Part shown: positions 52,670 through 61,915 of the stretch, in pieces | Numbering within the stretch: the first letter of the stretch is position 1 | Layout of the letters: each line of letters begins with the position of its first letter | Assembly (NCBI RefSeq): GCF_001707885.1 | Contig: NZ_MASS01000016.1 | Location: 1 to 64,000, forward strand | Length of the DNA: 64,000 bases | Source: Desulfosporosinus cupriresistens | Lineage (GTDB): Bacteria > Bacillota > Desulfitobacteriia > Desulfitobacteriales > Desulfitobacteriaceae | Direction of reading: 5' to 3' | The notes under the pieces: generated by a model | Told to the model about the DNA's origin: nothing | Databases searched by the model: none | Seen by the model: only the letters and a program-made list of their open reading frames with translations | Translations under genes and position numbers: made by a program

Positions 52670-53626
52670 TCATGCCACGTAGGTTAACAAAAGAGCTGGC
52701 AAAAGGGATATCCAAGTTGCCGTTCGCACCAGAAATCGACAGCGCACAATATCAGCGGCGTCCACGGGATGAAGGGCATCTCCCATCTCTGCCCGATGAT
52801 GGGGTTTGCCATGATAGATATTGATACCACCAAGACGAATACCAAGTAACCCAGCGACGACGCTTTCCGGATTCCCACCGTTTGGACTCGGATGACCTGA
52901 GGCATCCCGTTTCCACATCCGATAAGCGTGACGTACCGACATCCTGGTTAACCAGCCGGCAAAGAGTAAGATGGGAACTGATAACCGTGCTGGGACATAA
53001 TTAGCCCAATCATCCGTTCGGGCTGAGAACCAGCCAAAATCTTCATACTGTTCATTACGATAACCAACCATCGAATCCAAAGTGCTAACAGCTTTAAAAG
53101 CCATTGCTAAAGGGGCTCCGCCAAGGGCTGCATAAAAAAGTGGAGATAAGATCCCATCAACGAAGTTTTCAGCGAGGGTTTCGACGGTTCCTCGTACAAT
53201 CTCTCCAACGGATAGATTACTTGTGTCGCGGCTAACCAACCAGGAAAGACGTAATCGGGCCTCGCTCAAATCACCGAGTTTTAATGGTTGCATAACACTT
53301 TGTCCTGCATCTAATAAGGATTTTCCTGCCAAAGTTGAAAAAATAAAATACGCGCTCACGCCTAAACCGAATAAGGGATGAAGTGCATTCGCACCCCAAA
53401 CAGCGGCCCAGGTAATCAGATAAGTTCCACCGACTACAAGGCAGGTTAGAAGAACTCCATGCCGTCGGCGTGCCTGGGGGGATCCCAGATTGAGTCGGCG
53501 CTCTAAAAAGGAAATGACTTGGCCAATTCCTACGACCGGGTGGGGCCAACTACGGGGGTCTCCAATGATTTGGTCGAGTAGAAACCCGATCAGGACGGCG
53601 ATGGTGAGAAAACTAATTGATGGCAT
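52670..53626 (-). CDS. cbiB: Adenosylcobinamide-phosphate synthase (CbiB)
   Basis: 318 residues with several membrane helices. It joins aminopropanol (phosphate) to adenosylcobyric acid. Family landmarks are LLDQIIGDPRSWPHPVVGIGQ near residues 16-36, SWLVSRDT, ETLAENFVDGILSPLFYA, NEQYEDFGWFSARTDDWANY and GHPSPNGGNPES. It lies 3 bases after cobQ. Its stop lies at the edge of the 7-base repeat array. Confidence 0.93.
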   Translation of the reverse strand: MPSISFLTIAVLIGFLLDQIIGDPRSWPHPVVGIGQVISFLERRLNLGSPQARRRHGVLLTCLVVGGTYLITWAAVWGANALHPLFGLGVSAYFIFSTLAGKSLLDAGQSVMQPLKLGDLSEARLRLSWLVSRDTSNLSVGEIVRGTVETLAENFVDGILSPLFYAALGGAPLAMAFKAVSTLDSMVGYRNEQYEDFGWFSARTDDWANYVPARLSVPILLFAGWLTRMSVRHAYRMWKRDASGHPSPNGGNPESVVAGLLGIRLGGINIYHGKPHHRAEMGDALHPVDAADIVRCRFLVRTATWISLLPALLLTYVA

Positions 53627-53629
53627 TGC

Positions 53630-55195
53630 TTACACCGTCTCAGCCAGATGAATTGCTTGGGTATCTAAACCCATAATAGCACGAACACGTTCAAGATCCA
53701 CACTTTGCCGTACTAAATCTGCCAGCTCATTAAAGGCTGCTTCGCGAAGTGAGGCCTGAGAAATTGACGCTTCAACCGGTCTACAACGACCTCGGCGCTG
53801 CCAAAGCCATTTCAAAAGTTCCGTCCGTAAACTGTCATTGTCAAAAATTCCATGTAAGTAGGTTCCAAAGGAATTCCTGGTTTGCAAGCCATCCGGATAA
53901 GATACTCCATTGGAAGTCAAATTAAACAGTGGCGTATGTCCCTCATCCATTGTGGATCGCCCCATATGAATCTCATAGCCAACAACCGTTTCCCCGGTAC
54001 AAGCTTTAAAGAAGTCTCGATTCGCCAGAATTGTTCCTGTACTTTGGACGGTATGTTTCTGGGGATAGAATTCCGTTACCATTGGAAGAATACCAAGTCC
54101 TGCTACCTCTTCAAGTTCAGATTCTGTATGCAGCGGATCCAGCACAGAACGTCCCATCATTTGGTAACCACCGCAAATACCGATAAGAGGAATTTCCTCT
54201 TCACTGAGCTTAGAAATCTGCTCCCCAAAACCGCTCTCATGTAGAAAACGCAAATCAGCAAGGGTATTTTTACTTCCCGGAAGAATAATAAGATCGGGTT
54301 TGCCAAGATTACCGATTTCGGTGACATAGCGGACCGAGACATCCGATTCGTCTTGAAGCGCATCAAAGTCCGTAAAGTTAGAAATGTAAGGCAGCCGAAC
54401 CACTGCAACGTCTAATTGATCAGGGAGCGAAACAGAGGGTCTCTCGGTAGACTCATTCAAGGCAACCGAATCTTCATCCGGGATGCGGATTTTAAAATAA
54501 GGGACAACCCCTACCACTGGGATTCCTGTTCGCTCTTCAATGAAATCTAAGGCAGGTTGAAGTAGGGCCAGTTCGCCGCGAAACTTATTAAAGATAATCC
54601 CTTTAACCAAGTCTCTCTCCTCGGGTTCCAGCAATTCCAAGGTCCCCACAACAGAAGCCAAGGCACCGCCACGGTCAATATCAGCAACAAGCAAGACTGG
54701 TGACTTCGCCTCCAGAGCTACTCGCATATTAACAATATCATTTGATTTAAGATTGACTTCCGCCGGACTCCCTGCTCCTTCAATAACTAAGATCTCGTAT
54801 TCGTCAAGCAGTGAGTGGAGGGCCTCTTGAACAGATGGCCAGGTCATCCTTTGATATTCTCCGTGGTAACGCAGGGCTGTCACGTTCCCTTGGGACTGCC
54901 CCATGATGATTACTTGAGAACCGCTAGGCCCACTTGGTTTAAGCAAAATCGGGTTCATGCGAACATCCGGGTCAACTCCTGCAGCTTGGGCCTGTACCAC
55001 CTGTGCTCTCCCCATCTCTCCGCCAGTTGCTGTGACAAAGGAGTTAAGAGCCATATTCTGCGCTTTAAAAGGACTAACCAGATAACCTTCCTGATAAAAA
55101 ATCCGACAAAAGGCAGCTGCCAGGACACTTTTCCCAACACTTGAAGAGGTCCCTTGGATCATGAGTCTTGCTGACAAGTTTTTTTCAGAAGACAA
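53630..55195 (-). CDS. cobQ: Cobyric acid synthase (CobQ/CbiP)
   Basis: About 521 residues. The N-terminal ATP domain (IQGTSSSVGKSVLAAAFC near 14-31, FKAQNMALNS) and the C-terminal glutamine amidotransferase domain (LIGICGGYQMMG with the nucleophile Cys, GYEIHMGRS) are both complete. It amidates side chains b, d, e and g. AGGAGG touches the GTG at 55204 but lies 9 bases before the TTG at 55195, so I prefer the TTG start. Confidence 0.94.
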   Translation of the reverse strand: MSSEKNLSARLMIQGTSSSVGKSVLAAAFCRIFYQEGYLVSPFKAQNMALNSFVTATGGEMGRAQVVQAQAAGVDPDVRMNPILLKPSGPSGSQVIIMGQSQGNVTALRYHGEYQRMTWPSVQEALHSLLDEYEILVIEGAGSPAEVNLKSNDIVNMRVALEAKSPVLLVADIDRGGALASVVGTLELLEPEERDLVKGIIFNKFRGELALLQPALDFIEERTGIPVVGVVPYFKIRIPDEDSVALNESTERPSVSLPDQLDVAVVRLPYISNFTDFDALQDESDVSVRYVTEIGNLGKPDLIILPGSKNTLADLRFLHESGFGEQISKLSEEEIPLIGICGGYQMMGRSVLDPLHTESELEEVAGLGILPMVTEFYPQKHTVQSTGTILANRDFFKACTGETVVGYEIHMGRSTMDEGHTPLFNLTSNGVSYPDGLQTRNSFGTYLHGIFDNDSLRTELLKWLWQRRGRCRPVEASISQASLREAAFNELADLVRQSVDLERVRAIMGLDTQAIHLAETV

Positions 55196-55210
55196 GAATG
55201 TCACCCTCCT

Positions 55211-55308
55211 TTCGTGGTTCGATTTTCGATATTCGTGGTTCGATTCGATATTCGCATAATCGTGGTTTGACTTTCAGTATTCGGCTTTCGAACTACGAAC
55301 TACGCATT
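55211..55308. repeat. Second degenerate 7-base repeat array, between cobQ and cbiC
   Basis: Units TTCGTGG TTCGATT TTCGATA TTCGTGG TTCGATT, then a small phase slip and further TTCG-led units. It ends with inverted copies (CGAACTACGAACTACG). The last 16 bases encode the C-terminal residues and stop of cbiC (ATG CGT AGT TCG TAG on the minus strand). Confidence 0.85.
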
Positions 55309-55934
55309 TGCGAAATGGCGGTATAAATTAAAGCATTGACCACTGTCGCTGCGAGTGGACTTCCTCCTCGGGTGCCTAATACTGTGATTGACGGGAGGTT
55401 GACTCGTTCCCAAAGTAAATCTTTGGACTCTTTCGCTCCCACAAAACCAACGGGTATTCCCACAATTAAGGCCGGACAAGTTTCCTGATTTTCGGCTAAA
55501 CGCAAAACTTCAAGCAGTGCTGTTGGCGCGTTACCGATTGCTACGATCGCGCCGCGCAGACGCTCGGGATGCATCCGAAAGGCTGTCATTGAGCGTGTAA
55601 TTCCCCAGGCTTTAGCCTGTTCTGAAACGCCAGGGGCATTCAAATAACTTTCTACAGTTCCACCCAAAGATTTTAGTTTTTCTTTGGAGATACCCGCTCG
55701 GACCATCTCGACATCTGTAATAACGTTCGCGCCTTCTTTCAGCGCCTTGAGTCCGCAAGCAATCGCTTGGGGATGAATGGCAATGGCTTGTTCCAAGGAA
55801 GGATCCCCACTCGTATGAATTAAACGTTCTACAACTGGGTATTCATCCTCAGACCAGGGGCGAGTCAGTCCAGCTCGTATGATGCGCATACTTTCCGTCT
55901 CGATTTGACTCGGATCTAAGATAAAAGATGTCAT
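55293..55934 (-). CDS. cbiC: Precorrin-8X / cobalt-precorrin-8 methylmutase
   Basis: 213 residues. It moves the C11 methyl to C12 to make hydrogenobyrinate or cobyrinic acid. Conserved RLIHTSGDPSLEQAI, ADVEMVRAG-like TDVEMVRAGI, IGNAPTALLEVL and IVGIPVGFVGAKESKDLL. Its last codons and stop come from the 7-base repeat unit. It overlaps cbiX by 4 bases. Confidence 0.93.
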   Translation of the reverse strand: MTSFILDPSQIETESMRIIRAGLTRPWSEDEYPVVERLIHTSGDPSLEQAIAIHPQAIACGLKALKEGANVITDVEMVRAGISKEKLKSLGGTVESYLNAPGVSEQAKAWGITRSMTAFRMHPERLRGAIVAIGNAPTALLEVLRLAENQETCPALIVGIPVGFVGAKESKDLLWERVNLPSITVLGTRGGSPLAATVVNALIYTAISQMRSS

Positions 55935-56299
55935 GCACCCATAGCCTCCTTAATACGTAGGCAAGCCAAATTTGCGATGCCGTCATCTGCTCCCAATTCT
56001 TCCGTAAATACAATTTCCACGTTCGGATTTTGTTCCCTTATTTCTCGTAATTCCTCATGAATATCTACCGATACATGGACTCCTCGAAAAAGAAAGAGCG
56101 GCATGATAACAATCTTTAATGCTCCTTCTTTAATCTTAGCCTGCACTGCTTCTGGCAGACTGGGTTGATCGTGCGCCATATAAGCAGGTGTTACTGTTTG
56201 CCCCATTAGAAGACTTACTTTTTGAGCGACTACTAAAAGTCCTTGGTTTGCTTCGGCACGACGACTACCGTGTCCTAATAAAATAATTTCTGATTTCAT
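55931..56299 (-). CDS. cbiX: Sirohydrochlorin cobaltochelatase, short form
   Basis: 122 residues, the size of single-domain CbiX(S). It works as a homodimer and inserts Co2+ into sirohydrochlorin. The first metal-binding His is in LLGHGSRR near residue 10, and a second set is in LFLFRGVHVSVDIHEEL. Having this and CbiD/CbiG places the pathway in the anaerobic, early-cobalt class. It overlaps both neighbours by 4 bases. Confidence 0.92.
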   Translation of the reverse strand: MKSEIILLGHGSRRAEANQGLLVVAQKVSLLMGQTVTPAYMAHDQPSLPEAVQAKIKEGALKIVIMPLFLFRGVHVSVDIHEELREIREQNPNVEIVFTEELGADDGIANLACLRIKEAMGA

Positions 56300-57057
56300 A
56301 AAATCGCCTCCAAATGTTTTATGAACTGGGGAAGTGAGCTTTCGTCAGTCTCCTCTGCCGGACGTTTCAGGATAATCAAGGGGATGTTTAAGCGGAGACA
56401 AGCCTGTACCTTTTCGAGGGTACCTCCTACTTTTCCACTTTCTTTAGCAACCACGACTTCGATATTTAATTGTTTGAACATTGCTTCGTCCCATTCCTGG
56501 GAGAAAGGGCCTTGAGCGGCAATGATTTGCTTTGGCTTGAACCCCAAAGATTCGCAGCGTGCCAAGACCTCGGCTGTAGGCAGAACGCGAATGAAGAGCA
56601 CTTTATCTTTTAAAGCAGACAGAGATACCCATTCTGCTAAAGCATTGCTTCCTGTAGTTAAGAGAATACGTTGACCTGCGAGTTGGGCAGCAATATGAGC
56701 AGCAGTTGGAATATCCTCGGCCCAATGAATCAGAGGATGAACCTCCAAATCAAGCGGAGAACGCTGCCAACGGAGGTAGGGCAGCGATAGTTTATCACAG
56801 ACTGTTTTGGCCATTTCTTTAACCCGCACTGCGTAAGGATGGGTTGCATCGACCAGGGCATCAAAGGCACTTCCCTGGAGAAGGTCTGTTAGAGTCTGAG
56901 CATCCATAGCCCCAGAGCGAGCTTGAAGCCCCTGTTCTAATGCTAAATCCGCGCCATACGCGGTCAGAGTCGACACTAAAATATCGTGGCCACGCTGTTT
57001 TAGGGCATTCGCTAATTCACGCCCATCCTCAGTTCCCGCTAAGACCAAAAGCCTCAC
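56296..57057 (-). CDS. cbiJ: Cobalt-precorrin-6A reductase
   Basis: 253 residues. N-terminal nucleotide fold LVLAGTEDGRELANALKQRG; DALVDATHPYAVRVKEMA and YLRWQRSPL are family signatures; ILLTTGSNALAEW and IAAQGPFSQEW come later. It reduces the C18-C19 double bond with NAD(P)H. It overlaps cbiX and cbiH by 4 bases each. Confidence 0.92.
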   Translation of the reverse strand: MRLLVLAGTEDGRELANALKQRGHDILVSTLTAYGADLALEQGLQARSGAMDAQTLTDLLQGSAFDALVDATHPYAVRVKEMAKTVCDKLSLPYLRWQRSPLDLEVHPLIHWAEDIPTAAHIAAQLAGQRILLTTGSNALAEWVSLSALKDKVLFIRVLPTAEVLARCESLGFKPKQIIAAQGPFSQEWDEAMFKQLNIEVVVAKESGKVGGTLEKVQACLRLNIPLIILKRPAEETDESSLPQFIKHLEAIL

Positions 57058-57878
57058 AGCTTATACCCTCGAGGAGTTAGCATATAAGGACCGATGATCC
57101 GGGTTTGAGAGTTGCCGATAATTACGGTTGTGAGCATGTCAATGGTCTGATTGGTGAAATCTTGAAGTGTGGTCATTTGCACGCTGGACTCCTCGCCCCG
57201 TAATGCCTCTCGGACCAATCCGACCGGTGTTTCAGGGTGACGGTGACGCAGGAGAATCTCGCGCACAGTCTCAATGTGCTGTGTGCGTCCTTTACTTTTG
57301 GGGTTATAAATCGCGAGGATAAAATCGGCTTCAGCCGCAAAACGCACGCGTTTCTCAATGACCTCCCAAGGCGTCATAAGATCACTTAAACTAATTACTG
57401 CAAAATCATGCATTAAAGGAGCCCCTAGCATGGATGCTGCCGCAGTGGCGGCAGTAATTCCAGGAATGATCTCCAGCGGAATGTCTAAAAGACCCTCTTG
57501 TTCCAGACACTCAATAACAATGCCAGCCATACCATAAATTCCGGCATCTCCACTACTTACTACTGCCACTCTGTGTCCTTCGGCAGCTAAACGAATCGCT
57601 TCTCGACAACGGTCAATCTCTTGACGCATCCCATTGGAAACGATCTTTTGATCGGATAAATAGGGCCGAACGAGATCAATGTAGGTTTTATAGCCTACGA
57701 TAAAGTCTACTTCATTCCAAACCGTCTGAACGCGTTGGGTCATATGGTCAGGATCTCCGGGCCCGATGCCCACGACAAAAAGTTTTCCATGCTGATTGCT
57801 ACGGTTACTCCCTGACCTTTCACTTTCGGTAGAACTAGCCGTCCCATTTGGGTTCCCAGTAAGCTTGCTGCTTCGCAT
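57054..57878 (-). CDS. cbiH: Cobalt-precorrin-3B C17-methyltransferase (CbiH)
   Basis: 274 residues. SAM tetrapyrrole methyltransferase: VVGIGPGDPDHMTQR near residues 35-49, VVSSGDAGIYGMAG, IIPGITAATAAASMLGAPLMHDFAVISLSD, and a late TTVIIGNSQTR. It methylates C17 and drives ring contraction. The only in-frame start before the conserved core is the ATG at 57878 (GGAG 10 bases upstream). That gives a 31-residue Ser/Asn-rich extension absent from typical CbiH, encoded over the 3' end of cbiG in another frame. Confidence 0.92.
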   Translation of the reverse strand: MRSSKLTGNPNGTASSTESERSGSNRSNQHGKLFVVGIGPGDPDHMTQRVQTVWNEVDFIVGYKTYIDLVRPYLSDQKIVSNGMRQEIDRCREAIRLAAEGHRVAVVSSGDAGIYGMAGIVIECLEQEGLLDIPLEIIPGITAATAAASMLGAPLMHDFAVISLSDLMTPWEVIEKRVRFAAEADFILAIYNPKSKGRTQHIETVREILLRHRHPETPVGLVREALRGEESSVQMTTLQDFTNQTIDMLTTVIIGNSQTRIIGPYMLTPRGYKL

Positions 57879-58840
57879 ACTCCGTCCACTCCTATCTTTT
57901 CTGATACAAACTTCGATCGACTTAACTGTTCTTGTTCAATGACTGATTGGAGTTCCTCTGCCCTAAAGGTTTGAAACGGAACCCGTAAGTACCGGGCTGT
58001 TTCAATCAGACCATCTTCGTCGGATTTAAGGTCAATACTGTAGATTCCTGCGACTGCCTTGAGAGAGGCCCCGATTTGTTCGACTGCTGCTGTAATCCCC
58101 TCTAAGACAGCGTTAGGGGAGATGCCCCGTCGGCATCCAACTCCAACACGTAAGACCGGAGGAATTAAATATACGCAATCTTTTTTTGGATTTAGGTCAG
58201 GAAAGGCACTTAAAATGACATTCGCTTTTTCCTTCTCATCTTCTGACAGAAACTGATAATGCTCATCATTTAACCAAGTATATTCCGGTGGCAAAGTGTA
58301 ACTTGACCAGACTTTGAGTGTGCCTTGCTCTAAAAGTAAGCGATTGACAGCTGGTAAATGGTTTATAGGTTCAACTTGCCAATGATATCGTCGAGCATAT
58401 TCATCGGGGGCAACCAATCCCCGGCCATCAGTGGCAGTGGTAATAACTGCTAAAGCTCCACTTTGACTGGCTAGATGATTAGCCCAAGCATTTGCACCGC
58501 CTAAATGTCCGGAAAGCAAGGGAATGATGAACTTCCCTGCCTCGTCTAAAACGAGTACCGCAGGATCGTGGTCTTTGCACTCGATCAGTGAGGCGATTTG
58601 GCGTACCACAATCCCTGTAGCCATGACAAAAACGAGAACAGAATACTCCTGCCAGAGGTTCGGAACGATATCACCTAATTTATGAAAAATTTGCGTGTCA
58701 TTTCTTGTATGGTTTTTTGAAAGAGCAAGGGCTTTGTCATGAATAAAAAAATCTCGCCTAACTGTGTTCGGGAACCCTTCGCTCATACGCTGGGCTGTAA
58801 CCATTCCACGATCAGTCAACGCTACAAGTGCTACTTTCAA
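57740..58840 (-). CDS. cbiG: Cobalt-precorrin-5A hydrolase (CbiG)
   Basis: 366 residues. It opens the delta-lactone and releases acetaldehyde (C2 fragment). The N-terminal domain has VFVMATGIVVRQIA and IIPLLSGHLGGANAWA. The C-terminal domain has LRVGVGCRRGIS, then LGTQMGRLVLPKVKGQGVTVAIS. The last ~20 residues (from MENFLSW) have no family match and end by chance inside cbiH, so the two genes share 139 bases. Confidence 0.92.
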   Translation of the reverse strand: MKVALVALTDRGMVTAQRMSEGFPNTVRRDFFIHDKALALSKNHTRNDTQIFHKLGDIVPNLWQEYSVLVFVMATGIVVRQIASLIECKDHDPAVLVLDEAGKFIIPLLSGHLGGANAWANHLASQSGALAVITTATDGRGLVAPDEYARRYHWQVEPINHLPAVNRLLLEQGTLKVWSSYTLPPEYTWLNDEHYQFLSEDEKEKANVILSAFPDLNPKKDCVYLIPPVLRVGVGCRRGISPNAVLEGITAAVEQIGASLKAVAGIYSIDLKSDEDGLIETARYLRVPFQTFRAEELQSVIEQEQLSRSKFVSEKIGVDGVCEAASLLGTQMGRLVLPKVKGQGVTVAISMENFLSWASGPEILTI

Positions 58841-59625
58841 GTTGCTGTCCCTTGACGGTATTCATGAGTAAAGGTCGGGTCATAGAGCTTAGAGCGAGCA
58901 TATCCGTTTGCGGGATCTAAGAAATCTCCGACCAGGATTTGCGCTTGTTTCCGAATTCCTGCCGCTTTTACTTTCTCTTCGATAGTTTCCAGAGTTCCCA
59001 GCAAAATCTCTTCATCCGGCCAACTTGCTTTAGCGATGACAGCAATGGGGGTTGAGGCTGGATAACCTTCCAGCAACTCTTTAACCACTGACCCTATATC
59101 CTGCACACTTAGGAAAATCGCCATACTCGCTTGATGTTTCGCTAATTTGGCAAGCGCTTCCTTCTCTGGTACAGGAGTTCGTCCGGCCAAGCGGGTAAGT
59201 ATCAAAGTTTGACTGATTTCAGGTAACGTGAATTCTCGCCGAACTGCCGCAGCTGCTGAAAACACCGAACTGACCCCCGGAATGACGGAATAAGGAATAT
59301 TTTGCTTGTCTAAGTAGTCGAATTGCTCTTTAATGGCTCCATACATGCTGGGATCTCCAGTATGAAGACGCACAATTGTTTCGCCGTTCTTAGTCCCCTC
59401 ATCCATCAAAGTGACTACTTCTTCAAGCGTGAGGTGGGCGCTGTCATGAATAGGTGTTCCTGGGCGACAAATTCGGAGCAACTCCGGGTTGACTAAAGAT
59501 CCTGCATAAATCACGCGGTCTGCTCTCTCTAACGCGCGGGATCCCTTCACGGTTATAAGCTCCGGATCTCCTGGTCCAGCTCCAACAAAAATAACTTCCC
59601 CGTTAATTGTTGCTTTCTGACTCAT
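58837..59625 (-). CDS. cbiF: Cobalt-precorrin-4 C11-methyltransferase (CbiF)
   Basis: 262 residues. EVIFVGAGPGDPELITVKG near 9-27, VIYAGSLVNPELL, RLHTGDPSMYGAIKEQ, VIPGVSSVFSAAAAVRREFTLPE and TLILTRLAGRTPVPE are the CbiF/CobM motifs. It overlaps cbiL by 23 bases and cbiG by 4. Confidence 0.94.
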   Translation of the reverse strand: MSQKATINGEVIFVGAGPGDPELITVKGSRALERADRVIYAGSLVNPELLRICRPGTPIHDSAHLTLEEVVTLMDEGTKNGETIVRLHTGDPSMYGAIKEQFDYLDKQNIPYSVIPGVSSVFSAAAAVRREFTLPEISQTLILTRLAGRTPVPEKEALAKLAKHQASMAIFLSVQDIGSVVKELLEGYPASTPIAVIAKASWPDEEILLGTLETIEEKVKAAGIRKQAQILVGDFLDPANGYARSKLYDPTFTHEYRQGTAT

Positions 59626-60343
59626 CGTTTTTCCTCCCTAACAAATCTTTTTTAACAAGAAGTAGGCTGAGATAATCGACTTTGTCAGATGTAAATTCTA
59701 GCGGTTTAGGCTCCCAACGGATTTTCTCTCCAGACTGACCGAGTCGCGTCAACAAGACAGCTTTTTTCTCGCGTTCTTCGAGAAGAGTCAACATTTCTGG
59801 AAGTCTTCTAGATACTTTCATCAAGACTAAGTTTGGAAAATCCAGGTATTCCGCTACATCCTCAGTACTCGGCAAAATAAGCAAAGGCTCATCCCCTGTG
59901 GCCAGAGGCAAGTTAATCCTCGCTGCGGCAGCAGCCATAGCCGTTATTCCCGGAATGGTTGCAATACACTCTTGTGGTAATTCTTCTTGGAGAATGTTAA
60001 GTAGGTAACTGTACGTGCTATAGAGCGAAGGATCTCCCAGCGTAATAAAAGCAACAGATTTGCCTTGTTTAAGTTGACCTAAGAGAGTTTGGGCTCCATC
60101 TTGCCAAGCTTTTGCCAAAACCTGTTGATCTGAAGTCATGGGCATTTCCAGTTCAATCAGACGGACGTTGGACGGACAGTGAACTTTAGCAATATCCCAA
60201 GCTACGCTTTCTCGCTCCATCTTAGATTTAGGTATGGCTACGATATCAACCGTTTGCAAAACTTCAACGGCAAGTAAAGTTAAAAGACGAGGATCACCGG
60301 GGCCGACCCCGATCCCATATAATTTTCCCCACGTTGTATTCAT
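59603..60343 (-). CDS. cbiL: Cobalt-factor II / precorrin-2 C20-methyltransferase (CbiL)
   Basis: 246 residues. LYGIGVGPGDPRLLTLLAVE near residues 8-27, IALPKSK-like VAIPKSKMER, FITLGDPSLYSTYSYLL and TIPGITAMAAAAARINLPLA define the family. First methylation of the ring after cobalt insertion. It overlaps cbiET by 4 bases (ATGA). Confidence 0.93.
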   Translation of the reverse strand: MNTTWGKLYGIGVGPGDPRLLTLLAVEVLQTVDIVAIPKSKMERESVAWDIAKVHCPSNVRLIELEMPMTSDQQVLAKAWQDGAQTLLGQLKQGKSVAFITLGDPSLYSTYSYLLNILQEELPQECIATIPGITAMAAAAARINLPLATGDEPLLILPSTEDVAEYLDFPNLVLMKVSRRLPEMLTLLEEREKKAVLLTRLGQSGEKIRWEPKPLEFTSDKVDYLSLLLVKKDLLGRKNDESESNN

Positions 60344-61557
60344 GCTTTTTCTCCTTTTCGTGCTGATAGTATAAAGATCGGGTTCATTGCTTGGGCCATG
60401 TGTAGGGACTGAACGGCCTTCCAGCGGACCGCTTGAATAGAGACGGTATCGATTTCCTGATAGTGAAGATCGGTAAGCAGTTTTAGCCCTTGAGCCACGG
60501 TTTCAATCGTTACCGCTGTGATTACCACTCTTCCTCCCTCGACGAGTGGTACTTGTTTTAGGATTTCCGCCAATCGCCCATTGCTACCGCCAATGATACA
60601 GACATCAACTGGTGGAATTTCTCCAAAAACATCAGGTGCAGCCCCAGAAATCATACGAAGATTGGAGATTCCAAATTTTTTTTGGTTAGCAAGAATAAGT
60701 TCTTGAGCTTCTGGATTATGTTCAATAGCATAAACAACACCTTCGGCGGCAAGGGTTGCAGCTTCAATGCTGATACTTCCAGTACCTGCGCCAATGTCTA
60801 CCACGCGGTCAGATAACGAAATCTGGGCTTTTGCAAGCACCTGCACTCGAATTTCAGCCTTCGTCATGGGAACCTTACCGCGCAGGAACTCTTGATCGGG
60901 AATCCCAATTCTACATCCAGTACTTTGCTTGACTTCTTGCTCTAAAGTGGGATATAGGATGACAATGGCATTTTTCAATAACTTCGTTTCCTGAGCCAAA
61001 TGTTCAGCGTTCATTGTTTGCCAGATTTCCTCAGGATACCCCAGGGCATTACCAACAGAAATAAGAGGGTTATCGCCCCGTTCCAGATAGAATTGGGCAA
61101 TTTTCTGGGGGGTATTCTCACCTCCAGTTAAAACCGCCGTCGGTCGTCTTAACAATCGGGGCAATACGGACAATTCTCGACCATGTACACTAACAAAAGA
61201 CGCATCTTGCCAGGCAAGCCCGGCTCTGGCAAAGGCGAATTGCAGTGAACTGATTCCGGGGTAGACATCGATCCTCTCCTCCGGAAATTCCCTGCGCAGC
61301 ATAGGCAAAAAACTAAAGAATCCTGGATCACCTGAGACTAGAACCCCAACAATTTTTTTGTCCAGCAGGGCATCCTTGATCACAGCAAGACTAGGGGTAA
61401 GGTTACCGGTTATACAAGATTGATATCCCGAAAAATCGGGAAAGAGCTTGAGGGCTCTAGATCCTCCGATCAAGACATCGCAGTGCTTTACAAGTTCAGT
61501 GATTGCCGGTGGCAACCATTCAGGCTTACCAGGACCGATACCGATCACCTGTAACAT
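60340..61557 (-). CDS. cbiET: Fused cobalt-precorrin-7 C5-methyltransferase and C15-methyltransferase/decarboxylase (CbiET)
   Basis: About 405 residues. N-terminal CbiE half: MLQVIGIGPGKPEWLPP, LIGGSRALKLFP, VLVSGDPGFFSFLPML. C-terminal CbiT half: TKAEIRVQVLAKAQISLSDRVVDIGAGTGSISIEAA (SAM site) and VDVCIIGGSNGRL. It methylates C5 and C15 and decarboxylates the acetate at C12. GAGGGG lies 5 bases before the ATG at 61557, preferred to 61593. It is first in the riboswitch-controlled part of the cobalamin operon. Confidence 0.94.
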   Translation of the reverse strand: MLQVIGIGPGKPEWLPPAITELVKHCDVLIGGSRALKLFPDFSGYQSCITGNLTPSLAVIKDALLDKKIVGVLVSGDPGFFSFLPMLRREFPEERIDVYPGISSLQFAFARAGLAWQDASFVSVHGRELSVLPRLLRRPTAVLTGGENTPQKIAQFYLERGDNPLISVGNALGYPEEIWQTMNAEHLAQETKLLKNAIVILYPTLEQEVKQSTGCRIGIPDQEFLRGKVPMTKAEIRVQVLAKAQISLSDRVVDIGAGTGSISIEAATLAAEGVVYAIEHNPEAQELILANQKKFGISNLRMISGAAPDVFGEIPPVDVCIIGGSNGRLAEILKQVPLVEGGRVVITAVTIETVAQGLKLLTDLHYQEIDTVSIQAVRWKAVQSLHMAQAMNPIFILSARKGEKA

Positions 61558-61677
61558 ACATTCCCCTCTTCCTAAGTTTGATGGCTTGTTCAAGACTCGA
61601 ACAGGACCTTCGAGGTTAGAGCATCGTTCTTTGTTATATTGTTGAGTGCAACTGGGAAGTAAGCGAAATTATAGTAT

Positions 61678-61707
61678 GTAAATAAAAAACGAGCCCGAGC
61701 GGCTCGT
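61678..61707 (-). terminator. Intrinsic terminator of the cobalamin riboswitch
   Basis: ACGAGCC / GGCTCGT stem with a five-base loop, followed on the minus strand by TTTTTATTTA. It lies ~60 bases downstream of the aptamer and 120 bases before cbiET, suited to transcription attenuation. Confidence 0.8.
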
Positions 61708-61763
61708 ATGGTTTACCCTAATAAACACACACATTTCCTATCGCCCGTAGGTCAGTGATGTTT

Positions 61764-61915
61764 CTTAAGGCAAGGTTTCCTGGCTTCAAGTCATCGTTCT
61801 CTTCCTCTTCCCAGCTTTAATTTTGAAGAGAACTCCTTGTTTACAGTGGCGGGACCGCGTCGGATTTTCGCCGACTTCCCCTTTAAAATCCTCAATTGCA
61901 GAGGAACCTTAAGAA
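61764..61915 (-). ncRNA. Cobalamin riboswitch
   Basis: The minus strand has the class hallmarks in order: AAGGTTCC, GGGGAAGTCGGCGAAAATCC, GACGCGGTCCCGCCACTGTAA (the B12-box core) and GCCAGGAAACCTTGCC at the 3' end, which pairs with the first arm. It should bind adenosylcobalamin and stop transcription of cbiET-cobD when the vitamin is plentiful. cbiD lies upstream of it and so outside its control. Confidence 0.95.
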
